Shown piece by piece: positions 1 through 5,956 of a stretch of 6,107 bases of DNA. The DNA comes from DASPXY01 sp038227745 (GTDB taxonomy: Bacteria > Planctomycetota > Planctomycetia > Gemmatales > Gemmataceae), in contig JBBRPS010000645.1 of NCBI GenBank assembly GCA_038227745.1, positions 1 to 6,107 of the forward strand, written 5' to 3'. Under the pieces are notes generated by a model that had not been told where the DNA came from, made no database searches, and was given only the letters and a program-made list of their open reading frames with translations. Made by a program: the position numbers and the translations under genes. The number at the start of each line of letters is the position of its first letter. Within the stretch, counting starts at the first letter, position 1.

Positions 1-6
1 CCATGC

Positions 7-44
7 GGTGACGGACCAGCCGGCTGACGCCGGCCGTTCGCCAA
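7..44 (-). repeat. Palindromic intergenic repeat, left copy
   Basis: Read on the minus strand, this 38-base segment begins one base after the glgC stop codon. It matches the plus-strand segment 5919-5956 at 36 of 38 positions, with two C/A differences. Its core is GCCGGC-GTCA-GCCGGC, a 6-bp self-complementary stem that extends to 8 bp with one G-U pair. The right copy is followed by an inverted partner arm; any partner here would lie beyond the window edge. It is placed where a terminator or mRNA 3'-end stabilising hairpin for glgC would act, but no T-run follows, so it is not a classical intrinsic terminator. A REP-like dispersed element is the preferred reading. Confidence 0.75.
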
Positions 45-45
45 C

Positions 46-1299
46 TCAGCGCTTGACGGTCTTCGAGAACGTCTCAGGCAGCTCGGCCTTGGCGATGACG
101 ACGACGCCCTGCTCCGTGAACTGGAAGCCGCGCTGGCGGTCGTGGTCCAGGTTGTAGCCGATGGTGGTATTCTGCGGAATCTTCACGTCCTTGTCGATGA
201 TCGCGCGGCGGATGCGGCAGTGCCGGCCCACGTCCACGCCGTCGAACAGGATCGAGCTTTCGACCAGGCTGAAGCTGTTGACGCGCACGTTCGGCGACAG
301 GACGCTGCGGCGGACGTGGCCGCCGCTGACGATGCAGCCCTGGCAGACGAGGCTCTCGTGCGCCTCGCCGCGGCGGACGTGCTCGCCGACGCCCTCGTCG
401 CGGAAGACGAACTTGGGCGGTGGCAGCTGCGGCTGGTAGGTGCGGATCGGCCACTCGCGGTCGTACAGGTTCAGCACCGGCTCGACGTCGATCAGGTCCA
501 TGTTCGCCTGGTAATAGGCGTCGAGTGTGCCGACGTCGCGCCAGTAGGGCACCGCCTTGCGGTTCTTGTCGCGGAAGCGATAAACGTAGACCTGGTGCGT
601 GTCCACCATGCCCGGGATGATGTTCTTGCCGAAGTCGTGGCCGCTGTCTGGCCGCGTCGCGTCCTGGCACAGCAGCTCGTACATGACCTTCGTGGTAAAG
701 ACGTAGATGCCCATCGAGGCGAGGAAATGCTGCGGATCGCCGAGGATGGGCGTCGGGTCCTTGGGCTTCTCCTGGAAGCCGGTGATCTTGTCGTTGGCAT
801 CGACGAGGATGGCGCCGAACTGCGGCCCCTCGCTGAGCGGCTGCGGGATGGCGCCGACGGTCAGGTCGGCGCCGCGCTCGATGTGCGCGCGGATCAAGTC
901 GCCGTAGTCCATCTTGTAAATGTGGTCGCCGGCGAGGACGAGGACGTAGCGCGGGTCGTCCTTTTCGATGGTGTAGATGTTCTGGTAGATGGCGTCGGCG
1001 GTGCCCTTGTACCAGTGCTCGTCGATGCGCTGCTGGGGCGGCAGGACTTCGATGTATTCGCCCAGCTCGCGCGGGAGGAAGTCCCAGCCGGCGGCGATAT
1101 GGCGGTCGAGGCTGCGGGCCTTGTACTGGGTGAGCACGAGGACCTTGCGCAGGTTGCTGTTGATGCAGTTGGAGAGCGTGAAGTCGATGATACGGTACAG
1201 GCCGCCGAACGGGACCGCGGGCTTGGCGCGGTCCCGGGTCAAGGGTTCGAGGCGTGTCCCTTTCCCCCCCGCGAGGATCAGGGTCAAGACATCTTTCAC
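46..1299 (-). CDS. glgC: Glucose-1-phosphate adenylyltransferase (ADP-glucose pyrophosphorylase)
   Basis: This cytoplasmic enzyme makes ADP-glucose and pyrophosphate from ATP and glucose-1-phosphate, the committed step of bacterial glycogen synthesis. The 417-residue product is close to the family length (E. coli 431). The nucleotidyltransferase N-terminal half shows LAGGKGTRL (residues 9-17), AKPAVPFGG (25-33), GDHIYKMDY (124-132, with the metal-binding Asp), GFQEKP (174-179, with the glucose-1-phosphate-binding Lys178) and YWRDVGT (252-258). The C-terminal part, from about residue 300, has the hexapeptide-like turns of the left-handed beta-helix domain. I chose the GTG at 1299 because GGAGGAGG lies 8 bases upstream and the family typically starts close to this point (KDVLTLILAGG). 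A longer frame from a TTG at 1317 would put that Shine-Dalgarno inside the coding sequence. The residue matching E. coli Lys39, which binds the activator fructose-1,6-bisphosphate, appears to be Leu34, so allosteric control may differ. It lies 155 bp downstream of the glycosyltransferase gene. Confidence 0.97.
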   Translation of the reverse strand: MKDVLTLILAGGKGTRLEPLTRDRAKPAVPFGGLYRIIDFTLSNCINSNLRKVLVLTQYKARSLDRHIAAGWDFLPRELGEYIEVLPPQQRIDEHWYKGTADAIYQNIYTIEKDDPRYVLVLAGDHIYKMDYGDLIRAHIERGADLTVGAIPQPLSEGPQFGAILVDANDKITGFQEKPKDPTPILGDPQHFLASMGIYVFTTKVMYELLCQDATRPDSGHDFGKNIIPGMVDTHQVYVYRFRDKNRKAVPYWRDVGTLDAYYQANMDLIDVEPVLNLYDREWPIRTYQPQLPPPKFVFRDEGVGEHVRRGEAHESLVCQGCIVSGGHVRRSVLSPNVRVNSFSLVESSILFDGVDVGRHCRIRRAIIDKDVKIPQNTTIGYNLDHDRQRGFQFTEQGVVVIAKAELPETFSKTVKR

Positions 1300-1307
1300 A
1301 GGATCGG

Positions 1308-1315
1308 CCTCCTCC
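1308..1315 (-). promoter_or_regulatory. Shine-Dalgarno of glgC
   Basis: GGAGGAGG on the minus strand, 8 bases before the GTG at 1297-1299. It is a near-perfect anti-16S match and is what decides the start of glgC in favour of GTG over the upstream in-frame TTG at 1315-1317. Confidence 0.8.
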
Positions 1316-1343
1316 AATCACTCTGAGCCGAGGCGCTCCGGGT

Positions 1344-1377
1344 CTTGCGGTCATTCTGGCGGGGGACCGACCGCAAG
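1344..1377 (-). other. Hairpin in the glgC 5' leader
   Basis: CTTGCGGTC (1344-1352) and GACCGCAAG (1369-1377) form a perfect 9-bp inverted repeat with a 16-base loop. It sits in the 155-bp gap between the glycosyltransferase stop and the glgC start, about 28 bases upstream of the glgC Shine-Dalgarno. No U-run follows the stem on either strand, so it is not an intrinsic terminator. It could be a leader structure, an mRNA-stability element or an operator. No convincing promoter was found in the gap. Confidence 0.5.
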
Positions 1378-1454
1378 GGAAGGGAAAAGTCACGAAGTGC
1401 CGTGGGAAACATGACCCGGCAAGCCCACGGGCCGCGCCCGGTGGGGCGGACCGT

Positions 1455-2534
1455 TCAGGCGGCTAAACCGGCGTACACCTCCGCGAGGCGACGCACTGCG
1501 GACTGCGGTGCGAAGTGCCGGGCGACGCGCTCGCGACCGGCTCGGCCCAGGTGGCGCCGCAGGGCCTCGTCATCGAGGAGCAGGCGCGTCTGCCGCGCCA
1601 GCGCGATCCGGTCGCCCGGCGGCACCAGGAAGCCCGTTTCGCCGTCGGCCACGACCTCGGCCAGTCCCGGCAGGCGCGAGGCCACCACGGGCCGGCCCGC
1701 GGCCATCGCCTCCAGCGCCACCAGTGCCCCGCCGTCCGCGAGGCTCGGTACCCAGACGATCTCCGCGGCGCCCATCAGCGCCGGCACGTCCGGCCGCATC
1801 CCCGCGAAGTGGACGCGACCCACCGCCCGGATGCGCCCGGTGAAGCGCTCCAGGCGCGGGCGCTCCGGTCCGTCGCCGGCCAGCAGCAGGTGCAGGTCGT
1901 CGTGAAGATAGCGCAGCACGTCGAACGCCCAGATCGCGTCGCGGAAGCCCTTGTGCGCTTCGAGGCGGCCGGCGCAGAGCAAGGCGCGGCACGGGGCGGC
2001 ATCCTCCGGCAGCGGGGAGGGGGCGGCAGTTCCGTGCGCGGCCGTCACGCCGGGCGGGACGACGACGACCTTCTCGTCGGCCAGGCCCGCACGCAGACAG
2101 CGGTCGGCGGCGGCGGTCCCCTCGACGACGACCCGGTCCGCACGCCGCAGCAGCCAGCGGTCGAGGCGCGCGATGCCGCCGGCGCGCCGGCTGCGCGTCG
2201 CAAAGGGACGGCTGACCACGAGGCGGCCCTCCGTCCCACCCGCGAGGGCGAGGGCGCGCAGGGAAGAGGGGCGAAAGGCGTGAACGAGGTCGGGGCGGAA
2301 GTCCCGCAGAAGTCGGCGGAGTTCCCACAGCGGCCGGGGGTCCAGCCAGCGCGTCCAGCCGAGGGCGGTGAGGGGTACGCCCGCAGTTTGCAAGAATGGC
2401 GGCAGACCTTCGCCCGTGCCCAGGACACAGACGTGAATCTCGAAGCGCTCGCGCGGCAGCTCGCGAGTGAGCAGGGCGAGTTGGCTGGTCGTGCCGTCGG
2501 CTTCCGTTCCGGGGGTCACGAAGAGGATTTTCAT
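1455..2534 (-). CDS. Glycosyltransferase, GT4-like (GT-B fold)
   Basis: The 359-residue product resembles retaining GT-B glycosyltransferases of family GT4, which transfer a sugar from a nucleotide-sugar donor to a lipid, polysaccharide or small-molecule acceptor. The acceptor cannot be read from the sequence. The N-terminal Rossmann half starts MKILFVTPGTEADGTTSQL, with the glycine/threonine-rich turn usual for the family, and includes PDLVHAF (81-87). The C-terminal donor-binding half has VPPGV (159-163), CAGRLEAHKG (187-196), LLAGDGPER (217-225) and LVALEAMAAGRPVVAS (271-286), followed by GETGFLVPPGD (298-308). The EX7E motif reads D267-x7-E275, so its first Glu is replaced by Asp. There is no signal peptide or membrane segment; it is likely cytosolic or membrane-peripheral. 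The ATG overlaps the hpt stop as ATGA, which fixes the start and suggests translational coupling. The frame stays open far upstream through hpt, but that part is a shadow. Its position before glgC loosely suggests carbohydrate metabolism; it lacks the features that would let me call it glycogen synthase. Confidence 0.9.
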   Translation of the reverse strand: MKILFVTPGTEADGTTSQLALLTRELPRERFEIHVCVLGTGEGLPPFLQTAGVPLTALGWTRWLDPRPLWELRRLLRDFRPDLVHAFRPSSLRALALAGGTEGRLVVSRPFATRSRRAGGIARLDRWLLRRADRVVVEGTAAADRCLRAGLADEKVVVVPPGVTAAHGTAAPSPLPEDAAPCRALLCAGRLEAHKGFRDAIWAFDVLRYLHDDLHLLLAGDGPERPRLERFTGRIRAVGRVHFAGMRPDVPALMGAAEIVWVPSLADGGALVALEAMAAGRPVVASRLPGLAEVVADGETGFLVPPGDRIALARQTRLLLDDEALRRHLGRAGRERVARHFAPQSAVRRLAEVYAGLAA

Positions 2535-3058
2535 GCGCTGTCGGTGGCCTCCGTGCCGAGGATCGCCAGGTAGGGCAGGTGACGGTACTCGTCGTTGAAA
2601 TCCAGGCCGTAACCGACTACGAAGGCGTTGGGGATGTCGAAGCCGCAGTAGTCCGCCGCGACGTGGACCTGCTGGCGGCCGGTCTTGCGCAGCAGCACCG
2701 CCACCTTGATCGACGCCGCCCCGAGGCCCTTCAGGTGCCGGACGAGGTAGTGCAGCGTCTGCCCGGTGTCGAGGATGTCGTCGAGGAGGAGGACATGGCG
2801 GCCGGCGACGTCGGGGACGAGTTCCGGCGCGATGCGCAGCTCGCCGGGGGTGGTGGCGGCGCCGCGGTAGCTGGAGGCCTGGATCAGGTCGATACGCAGT
2901 CGCAGGTCGAGGTGACGGACCAGGTCGGCGAGGAACATCAGGCAGCCGGTCAGGACGCCGACGATGGTCACGGGGGTGCCGTGGTAGTCGGCGCCGATCT
3001 GGCGGGCCAGGTCCACGACGCGCTGCTGGATGCGCTCGGCCGGGATCAGGACTTCCAT
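2531..3058 (-). CDS. hpt: Hypoxanthine phosphoribosyltransferase
   Basis: This purine salvage enzyme joins hypoxanthine (often also guanine) to PRPP, giving IMP or GMP and pyrophosphate in the cytosol. The 175-residue product has the usual bacterial Hpt length. It shows a typical N-terminus (MEVLIPAERIQQRV), the flexible-loop Ser-Tyr in QASSYRG (60-66), the PRPP-binding motif VLLLDDILDTGQTL (89-102, Asp97 being the likely catalytic base), the purine-contacting Lys125 in LLRKTG, and the C-terminal block FVVGYGLDFNDEYRHLPYLAIL (from 146), which holds the base-stacking Phe146, the metal-contacting Asp153 and Arg159. The ATG at 3058 has GAGG five bases upstream. An in-frame GTG at 3154 would overlap the upstream gene's stop (GTGA) and add 32 residues, but these are unlike the family and the DNA there is less GC-rich, so I treat it as non-coding. 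The stop overlaps the glycosyltransferase ATG. Xanthine-guanine specificity is less likely given the motifs. Confidence 0.96.
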   Translation of the reverse strand: MEVLIPAERIQQRVVDLARQIGADYHGTPVTIVGVLTGCLMFLADLVRHLDLRLRIDLIQASSYRGAATTPGELRIAPELVPDVAGRHVLLLDDILDTGQTLHYLVRHLKGLGAASIKVAVLLRKTGRQQVHVAADYCGFDIPNAFVVGYGLDFNDEYRHLPYLAILGTEATDSA

Positions 3059-3150
3059 CAGGGCCTCGACACCGGGACTGCGGGCCTGGAAAGAGGGTAT
3101 TGAACACCAAACGTCGTTACGAGGAAAGAGCGGTTCACGGCGGTTGGGGT

Positions 3151-4050
3151 TCACCGTCCCTCATTCGCCTTCAGGCTCAACCGCACGACCGGCCCGTCCA
3201 CCTGAGCGACCGTGGCCGTGTCGCCTAGCGGGGCCAGCGCCAGCGCGACGAGCGGCCTGTCGAGCAGATGGGTGGCCAGCACCGTCCCGGTGGCGTCCAG
3301 CAGCACCACCCGCCCCGTCAGCCCGCCGAGCAAGAGCGCGCGGCCGTCGAAGCTCAATGACACGAGCCGGCAAGCCTCCGACGCGGGCAGCCGGCCCTGC
3401 TTGGCGCCGCCGCCGCTGTAGCGCAGGACCCCCTCGCTGAAGCACGCGAGCGCCACCTGGTTGCCGTCGCCCGCCACCGCCATCGCCCCGACGTGCGCCA
3501 CCAGCCCGTCACGCCAGAGCCAGCGGTCCGGCAGGCCGAAACACGCCACCAGGCCGTAATCGGCCGCACCGAAAAGACACGTGGAGGCGGGCGAGAAGGC
3601 GAGGTGGTGCAGCGGCCGTGGGCTCTCGATCTTGCCGACCGTCTGCCCCAGGCGGTTGAAGACCTGTAAGTGGCCGCGCGTGTCGGAGACGGCGAGGTAC
3701 TGCCCGAACGGGTCCAGCGTACCCGTGAGCGGCAGGGCCACCACCGAGCGCTCCCAGCGCGTGGTCAGGTCGGGGGCCAGCCACCACACCTCGCCCTTGC
3801 TCCCCAGGGCCACCCACGCCGAGCCGTCGTCGGAGCAGCACGCCGTCACCAGCGCGCCGGGGGCGCGGATCTGCGCCTGGCGCTCGCCCTTTTGATTGAG
3901 CAGATAGAGCCAGTGCGCCTCGTCCCAGGCGAGGAGCCAGCCCTTTTCGCGGGCGAGGGCCAGGCCGCGCACGGGGGCCGCGAGAGACTGCGACCACAGG
4001 GGACGCATCGGGGTGCCGGTGGGTTCCGCGGCGGGGCGTGGGCGGTTCAT
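3151..4050 (-). CDS. WD40/PQQ-like seven-bladed beta-propeller protein
   Basis: This 299-residue protein has no recognisable catalytic motif. It consists of about seven repeats of roughly 40 residues, each a set of beta-strands with a small-residue turn. Repeat centres are near VRGLALAREKGWLLAW (27-42), VTACCSDDGSAWVALG (68-83), TGTLDPFGQYLAVSD (109-123), LHHLAFSPASTCLFGA (147-162), VGAMAVAGDGNQVALA (187-202), RLVSLSFDGRALLLGG (228-243) and LVALALAPLGDTATVA (267-282). This is the pattern of WD40-like or quinoprotein-type propellers, which usually act as protein-interaction platforms. No signal peptide or membrane segment is visible, so it should be cytoplasmic. The ATG shares one base with the protease stop (TGATG), supporting this start and coupled translation; an internal ATG at residue 15 is a less likely alternative. 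Its partner is unknown. Coupling to a secreted protease is odd, because the two products are predicted to lie on opposite sides of the membrane. Confidence 0.85.
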   Translation of the reverse strand: MNRPRPAAEPTGTPMRPLWSQSLAAPVRGLALAREKGWLLAWDEAHWLYLLNQKGERQAQIRAPGALVTACCSDDGSAWVALGSKGEVWWLAPDLTTRWERSVVALPLTGTLDPFGQYLAVSDTRGHLQVFNRLGQTVGKIESPRPLHHLAFSPASTCLFGAADYGLVACFGLPDRWLWRDGLVAHVGAMAVAGDGNQVALACFSEGVLRYSGGGAKQGRLPASEACRLVSLSFDGRALLLGGLTGRVVLLDATGTVLATHLLDRPLVALALAPLGDTATVAQVDGPVVRLSLKANEGR

Positions 4051-5714
4051 CAGCGGACCATGTCCAGCAGGCGCTGGGCCTCGGCCCGGGCCGAGTCGAG
4101 CCAGTGCGGCTCGTCGTCGGCCTCCGACAGCGAGCCGGGCACCAGCGGGCGGTTGACGAAGAGGTGGGGCACGACGCCGCGGCCGGTGTACGGGTAGCCG
4201 GCCGGCGAGAAGAAGCGGGCCACGGTGATGCGGATGCCGCCCGTCGGCCGGCCGCCCTGCTCCGCCGGAAGCTTGAGCAAACCCTGCGTCGGCAGCCGCA
4301 GCAGTCCCTGCGAGCAGCCCTTGCCGTAGGTCGTCTGGCCGACGAGCCGGGCGCGCTTGTTCTCCTTGAGAGCGCCGGCCAGCACTTCCGCGGCGCTGGC
4401 CGTTTCGCCGTCCACGAGGACGACGAGTGGCAGCGTCAGGGCGCCCGGGTTGCGGGCCTGATAGACGGTGTTGAGCTTCGGATCCTGGTGCTGCGTCGAA
4501 ACGATCACGCCCGAGGCCAGGAAACGGCGGGCGACCTCGACGGCCACCTCGAACAGGCCGCCACTGTTGCCGCGCAGGTCGAGGATGAGCGCCTTCATCC
4601 CCGCCTTGTGGAGCAGCATCAGGGCCTCGTTCAGTTCCTGCAAGGTAGTTTCCTGGAAGCAGGTGACCCTGAGGTAGCCAATGGCCCCGGACTGCAGCTG
4701 CGGCGGCAGCACGCTGGGGACGAAGATCGGGCGCCGCCGCAGGGCGACCGACCGCTGGGCCATGCCCGGCGAGGCGATGAACAGCTCGACCACGGTGCCG
4801 ACCTCACCCTCCAGCAGTTTCATGGCGGCCTCGGCGCCCAGGTCGCCGACCGGCCTCTTGTCGATGCTCAGGATATGATCGCCCTTGAGGGGCGGCGGCA
4901 CCGTCTTGTCGGCGACCTCGACGTCTGGGGCGACGTCAACGACGGCCAGCTTGCCGTTGTCGCTGCCGAGCTGCACCCCGACGCCGACGTACTCGCCCTT
5001 GAGGAGGTCAGCGAGTTCGCGGAACTGGTTCGGCGTGAGGTAGACGGTGTACTCATCGACGGCGCAGCAGGCGCCGCAGGTGAACTCCAGGACGGTGGTG
5101 GTGGCGCTGAGGTTGAGGGCGTTGAGCGCCTTCATGGCCACGTCGCGGACCTGTTCGACCGCCTGGTCGCGGGTGAGGATGGCGGCGGGCGAGCCCCAAG
5201 CGCGCTGCAGATAGCCGCGGAAGGTGCGCGTCTCGTCGGGGCGCAGGCCCGGCAGGTGCGTCTGACAGAAGACCGGGTCGGCGAGAGCGTTGATGAACTC
5301 CTGCAGGCCCTTGCGGAAGACCCGGCCGGGATCGACCCGGTGCCTCTCCACGGAGCTGTCGAGGAGGTTGTAGACGACGATCTCGTAGAGGCGCAGGGCC
5401 TGGGTGTACTTCAGGCCGAGGACGTCCTTGCGGTAGCCGGGGTCGCGGTGGCGCAGGACCTGGTAATAGTGGCGCAGGGCGTTGCGGTAGCGTTCGCGGA
5501 TCTCGGGGTGGTTGCGGGTGGCCTTGAGGAGTTTTTCGTAGACGGTGCAGGCGTCGTACCAGTCGCTGCGGCGCTCGTACTGCTCGGCCTGTTTGCGAAG
5601 CTGTTTGACCTTTTCCGGCGAGGTGCCGGCGTCGGCCGGGGTGAGGAGCCACGCCCCGCACAGCAACGCTGCGGTCATGCCCAGCCTGTGCCGCATACTG
5701 CGTCCGCGTTTCAA
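4050..5714 (-). CDS. Exported carboxy-terminal processing protease, S41 family (CtpA/Prc-like)
   Basis: This serine protease of family S41 cleaves protein C-termini in the periplasm or at the envelope. Numbered from the chosen TTG (554 residues): a signal peptide (basic MKRGRSMRHR, hydrophobic TAALLCGAWLL, likely cleavage after Ala29 at ADA-G); a helical TPR-like segment (about 32-120); a PDZ domain (about 241-328, with YVGVGVQLG and GDHILSIDKRPV); and the peptidase core (about 344-520). The Ser440 nucleophile lies in VDGETASAAEVLAGAL and the general-base Lys465 in TYGKG, 25 residues later as in E. coli Prc (Ser430/Lys455). The substrate-recognition element ILDLRGNSGGL is at 377-387. The loop that usually reads like SLDPHSxYL is instead CGACCAVDEYTVYLTP (213-228), with three cysteines. 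After Lys465 there is an 8-residue tandem repeat. The TTG is chosen for GGGGAGG six bases upstream; ATGs at 5696 and 5744 are alternatives, the former also keeping the signal peptide. It is the first gene after the promoter at 5777-5805. Confidence 0.92.
   Translation of the reverse strand: MKRGRSMRHRLGMTAALLCGAWLLTPADAGTSPEKVKQLRKQAEQYERRSDWYDACTVYEKLLKATRNHPEIRERYRNALRHYYQVLRHRDPGYRKDVLGLKYTQALRLYEIVVYNLLDSSVERHRVDPGRVFRKGLQEFINALADPVFCQTHLPGLRPDETRTFRGYLQRAWGSPAAILTRDQAVEQVRDVAMKALNALNLSATTTVLEFTCGACCAVDEYTVYLTPNQFRELADLLKGEYVGVGVQLGSDNGKLAVVDVAPDVEVADKTVPPPLKGDHILSIDKRPVGDLGAEAAMKLLEGEVGTVVELFIASPGMAQRSVALRRRPIFVPSVLPPQLQSGAIGYLRVTCFQETTLQELNEALMLLHKAGMKALILDLRGNSGGLFEVAVEVARRFLASGVIVSTQHQDPKLNTVYQARNPGALTLPLVVLVDGETASAAEVLAGALKENKRARLVGQTTYGKGCSQGLLRLPTQGLLKLPAEQGGRPTGGIRITVARFFSPAGYPYTGRGVVPHLFVNRPLVPGSLSEADDEPHWLDSARAEAQRLLDMVR
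4263..4310 (-). repeat. Tandem 24-bp duplication within the protease gene
   Basis: Two adjacent in-frame units, 4287-4310 and 4263-4286 on the minus strand, encode QGLLRLPT and QGLLKLPA (residues 469-484). They agree at 6 of 8 residues and about 17 of 24 bases, so the duplication is old or partly constrained. It begins four residues after the catalytic Lys465, in the strand region bordering the active site. Confidence 0.7.
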
Positions 5715-5720
5715 GGTCAA

Positions 5721-5727
5721 CCTCCCC
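5721..5727 (-). promoter_or_regulatory. Shine-Dalgarno of the S41 protease gene
   Basis: GGGGAGG on the minus strand, followed by six bases and then the in-frame TTG at 5712-5714. It is too far (24 bases) from the ATG at 5694-5696 and lies inside the frame opened by the ATG at 5742-5744, so it favours the TTG start. Confidence 0.6.
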
Positions 5728-5776
5728 ACGGAACAGGGTTCCATCCTTGGTCAAGACAGGGAGAGTGTCGAGTATG

Positions 5777-5805
5777 AGTATAAAGGACCCCGCCAACCCA
5801 GTCAA
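5777..5805 (-). promoter_or_regulatory. Sigma70-type promoter of the protease operon
   Basis: On the minus strand, TTGACT (5805-5800) and TATACT (5782-5777) are separated by exactly 17 bases. Each hexamer matches the sigma70 consensus at 5 of 6 positions. Transcription would start near 5770, giving a leader of about 55 bases before the TTG start. The TATA-like box is conspicuous in otherwise very GC-rich DNA. Confidence 0.75.
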
Positions 5806-5821
5806 ACAGACGTTGTCTGTT
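5805..5821. promoter_or_regulatory. Perfect 7-bp inverted repeat next to the -35 box (possible operator)
   Basis: AACAGAC and GTCTGTT flank a 3-base centre (GTT). The repeat shares one base with the -35 hexamer, so it would lie at about -35 to -51 from the inferred start site. That is a common place for a dimeric activator and also suits a repressor. The cognate regulator is not in the window. Confidence 0.5.
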
Positions 5822-5918
5822 GTTACATAGTTTTTATTTTTCCCGGTCGCGCCCGCAGGCGGTATTGACGCCCCTCCCGCCAGACGGCAGAACAATGAGT
5901 GCATGAGCCAGGCGGCTC

Positions 5919-5956
5919 TTGGCGAACGGCCGGCGTAAGCCGGCTGGTACGTCACC
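5919..5956 (+). repeat. Palindromic intergenic repeat, right copy
   Basis: This 38-base segment matches the minus-strand segment 44-7 at 36 of 38 positions, in inverted orientation. Its core GCCGGC-GTAA-GCCGGC can fold as a short hairpin with a GNRA-type loop. It also provides the left arm of the longer hairpin at 5934-5986, so the two folds are mutually exclusive. Confidence 0.8.

Noticed and set aside
74..1393. Long open frames on both strands overlapping glgC, for example a 439-codon minus frame and a 394-codon plus frame at 142-1326
   Set aside because: They are rich in Arg/Pro/Ala or Val/Asp/Ala with no family motif, as expected for out-of-phase reading of high-GC DNA. glgC itself is unambiguous.
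2535..3110. N-terminal extension of the glycosyltransferase through hpt
   Set aside because: The frame is open to 3110, but this part overlaps the well-supported hpt gene and is low-complexity Arg/Pro. The family start MKILFVTPG and the ATGA overlap place the start at 2534.
3059..3154. Extended hpt start at the GTG 3154, or a promoter in the 92-bp gap
   Set aside because: The extra 32 residues do not resemble Hpt, and ATG 3058 has its own GAGG. Promoter-like hexamers in the gap (for example TTTCCT-N18-TCAATA, minus strand) are too weak to call.
4038..5777. A 579-codon plus-strand open frame opposite the S41 protease
   Set aside because: It mirrors the codon structure of the protease, has no recognisable domain, and its composition (repeated Gly/Ala/Val/Glu/Asp) is that of an antisense shadow.
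5805..5841. Rho-independent terminator on the plus strand (7-bp palindrome followed by a T-rich tract)
   Set aside because: The T-tract lies 9 bases beyond the stem rather than directly after it, the stem is short, and no plus-strand gene ends here.
5864..5898. Plus-strand promoter beginning TTGACG
   Set aside because: No acceptable -10 hexamer lies at 16-18 bases, and no plus-strand gene follows.
5903..5938. Tiny plus-strand frame starting ATGAGCCAG
   Set aside because: It is only 11 codons before a stop inside the palindromic repeat, with no Shine-Dalgarno.
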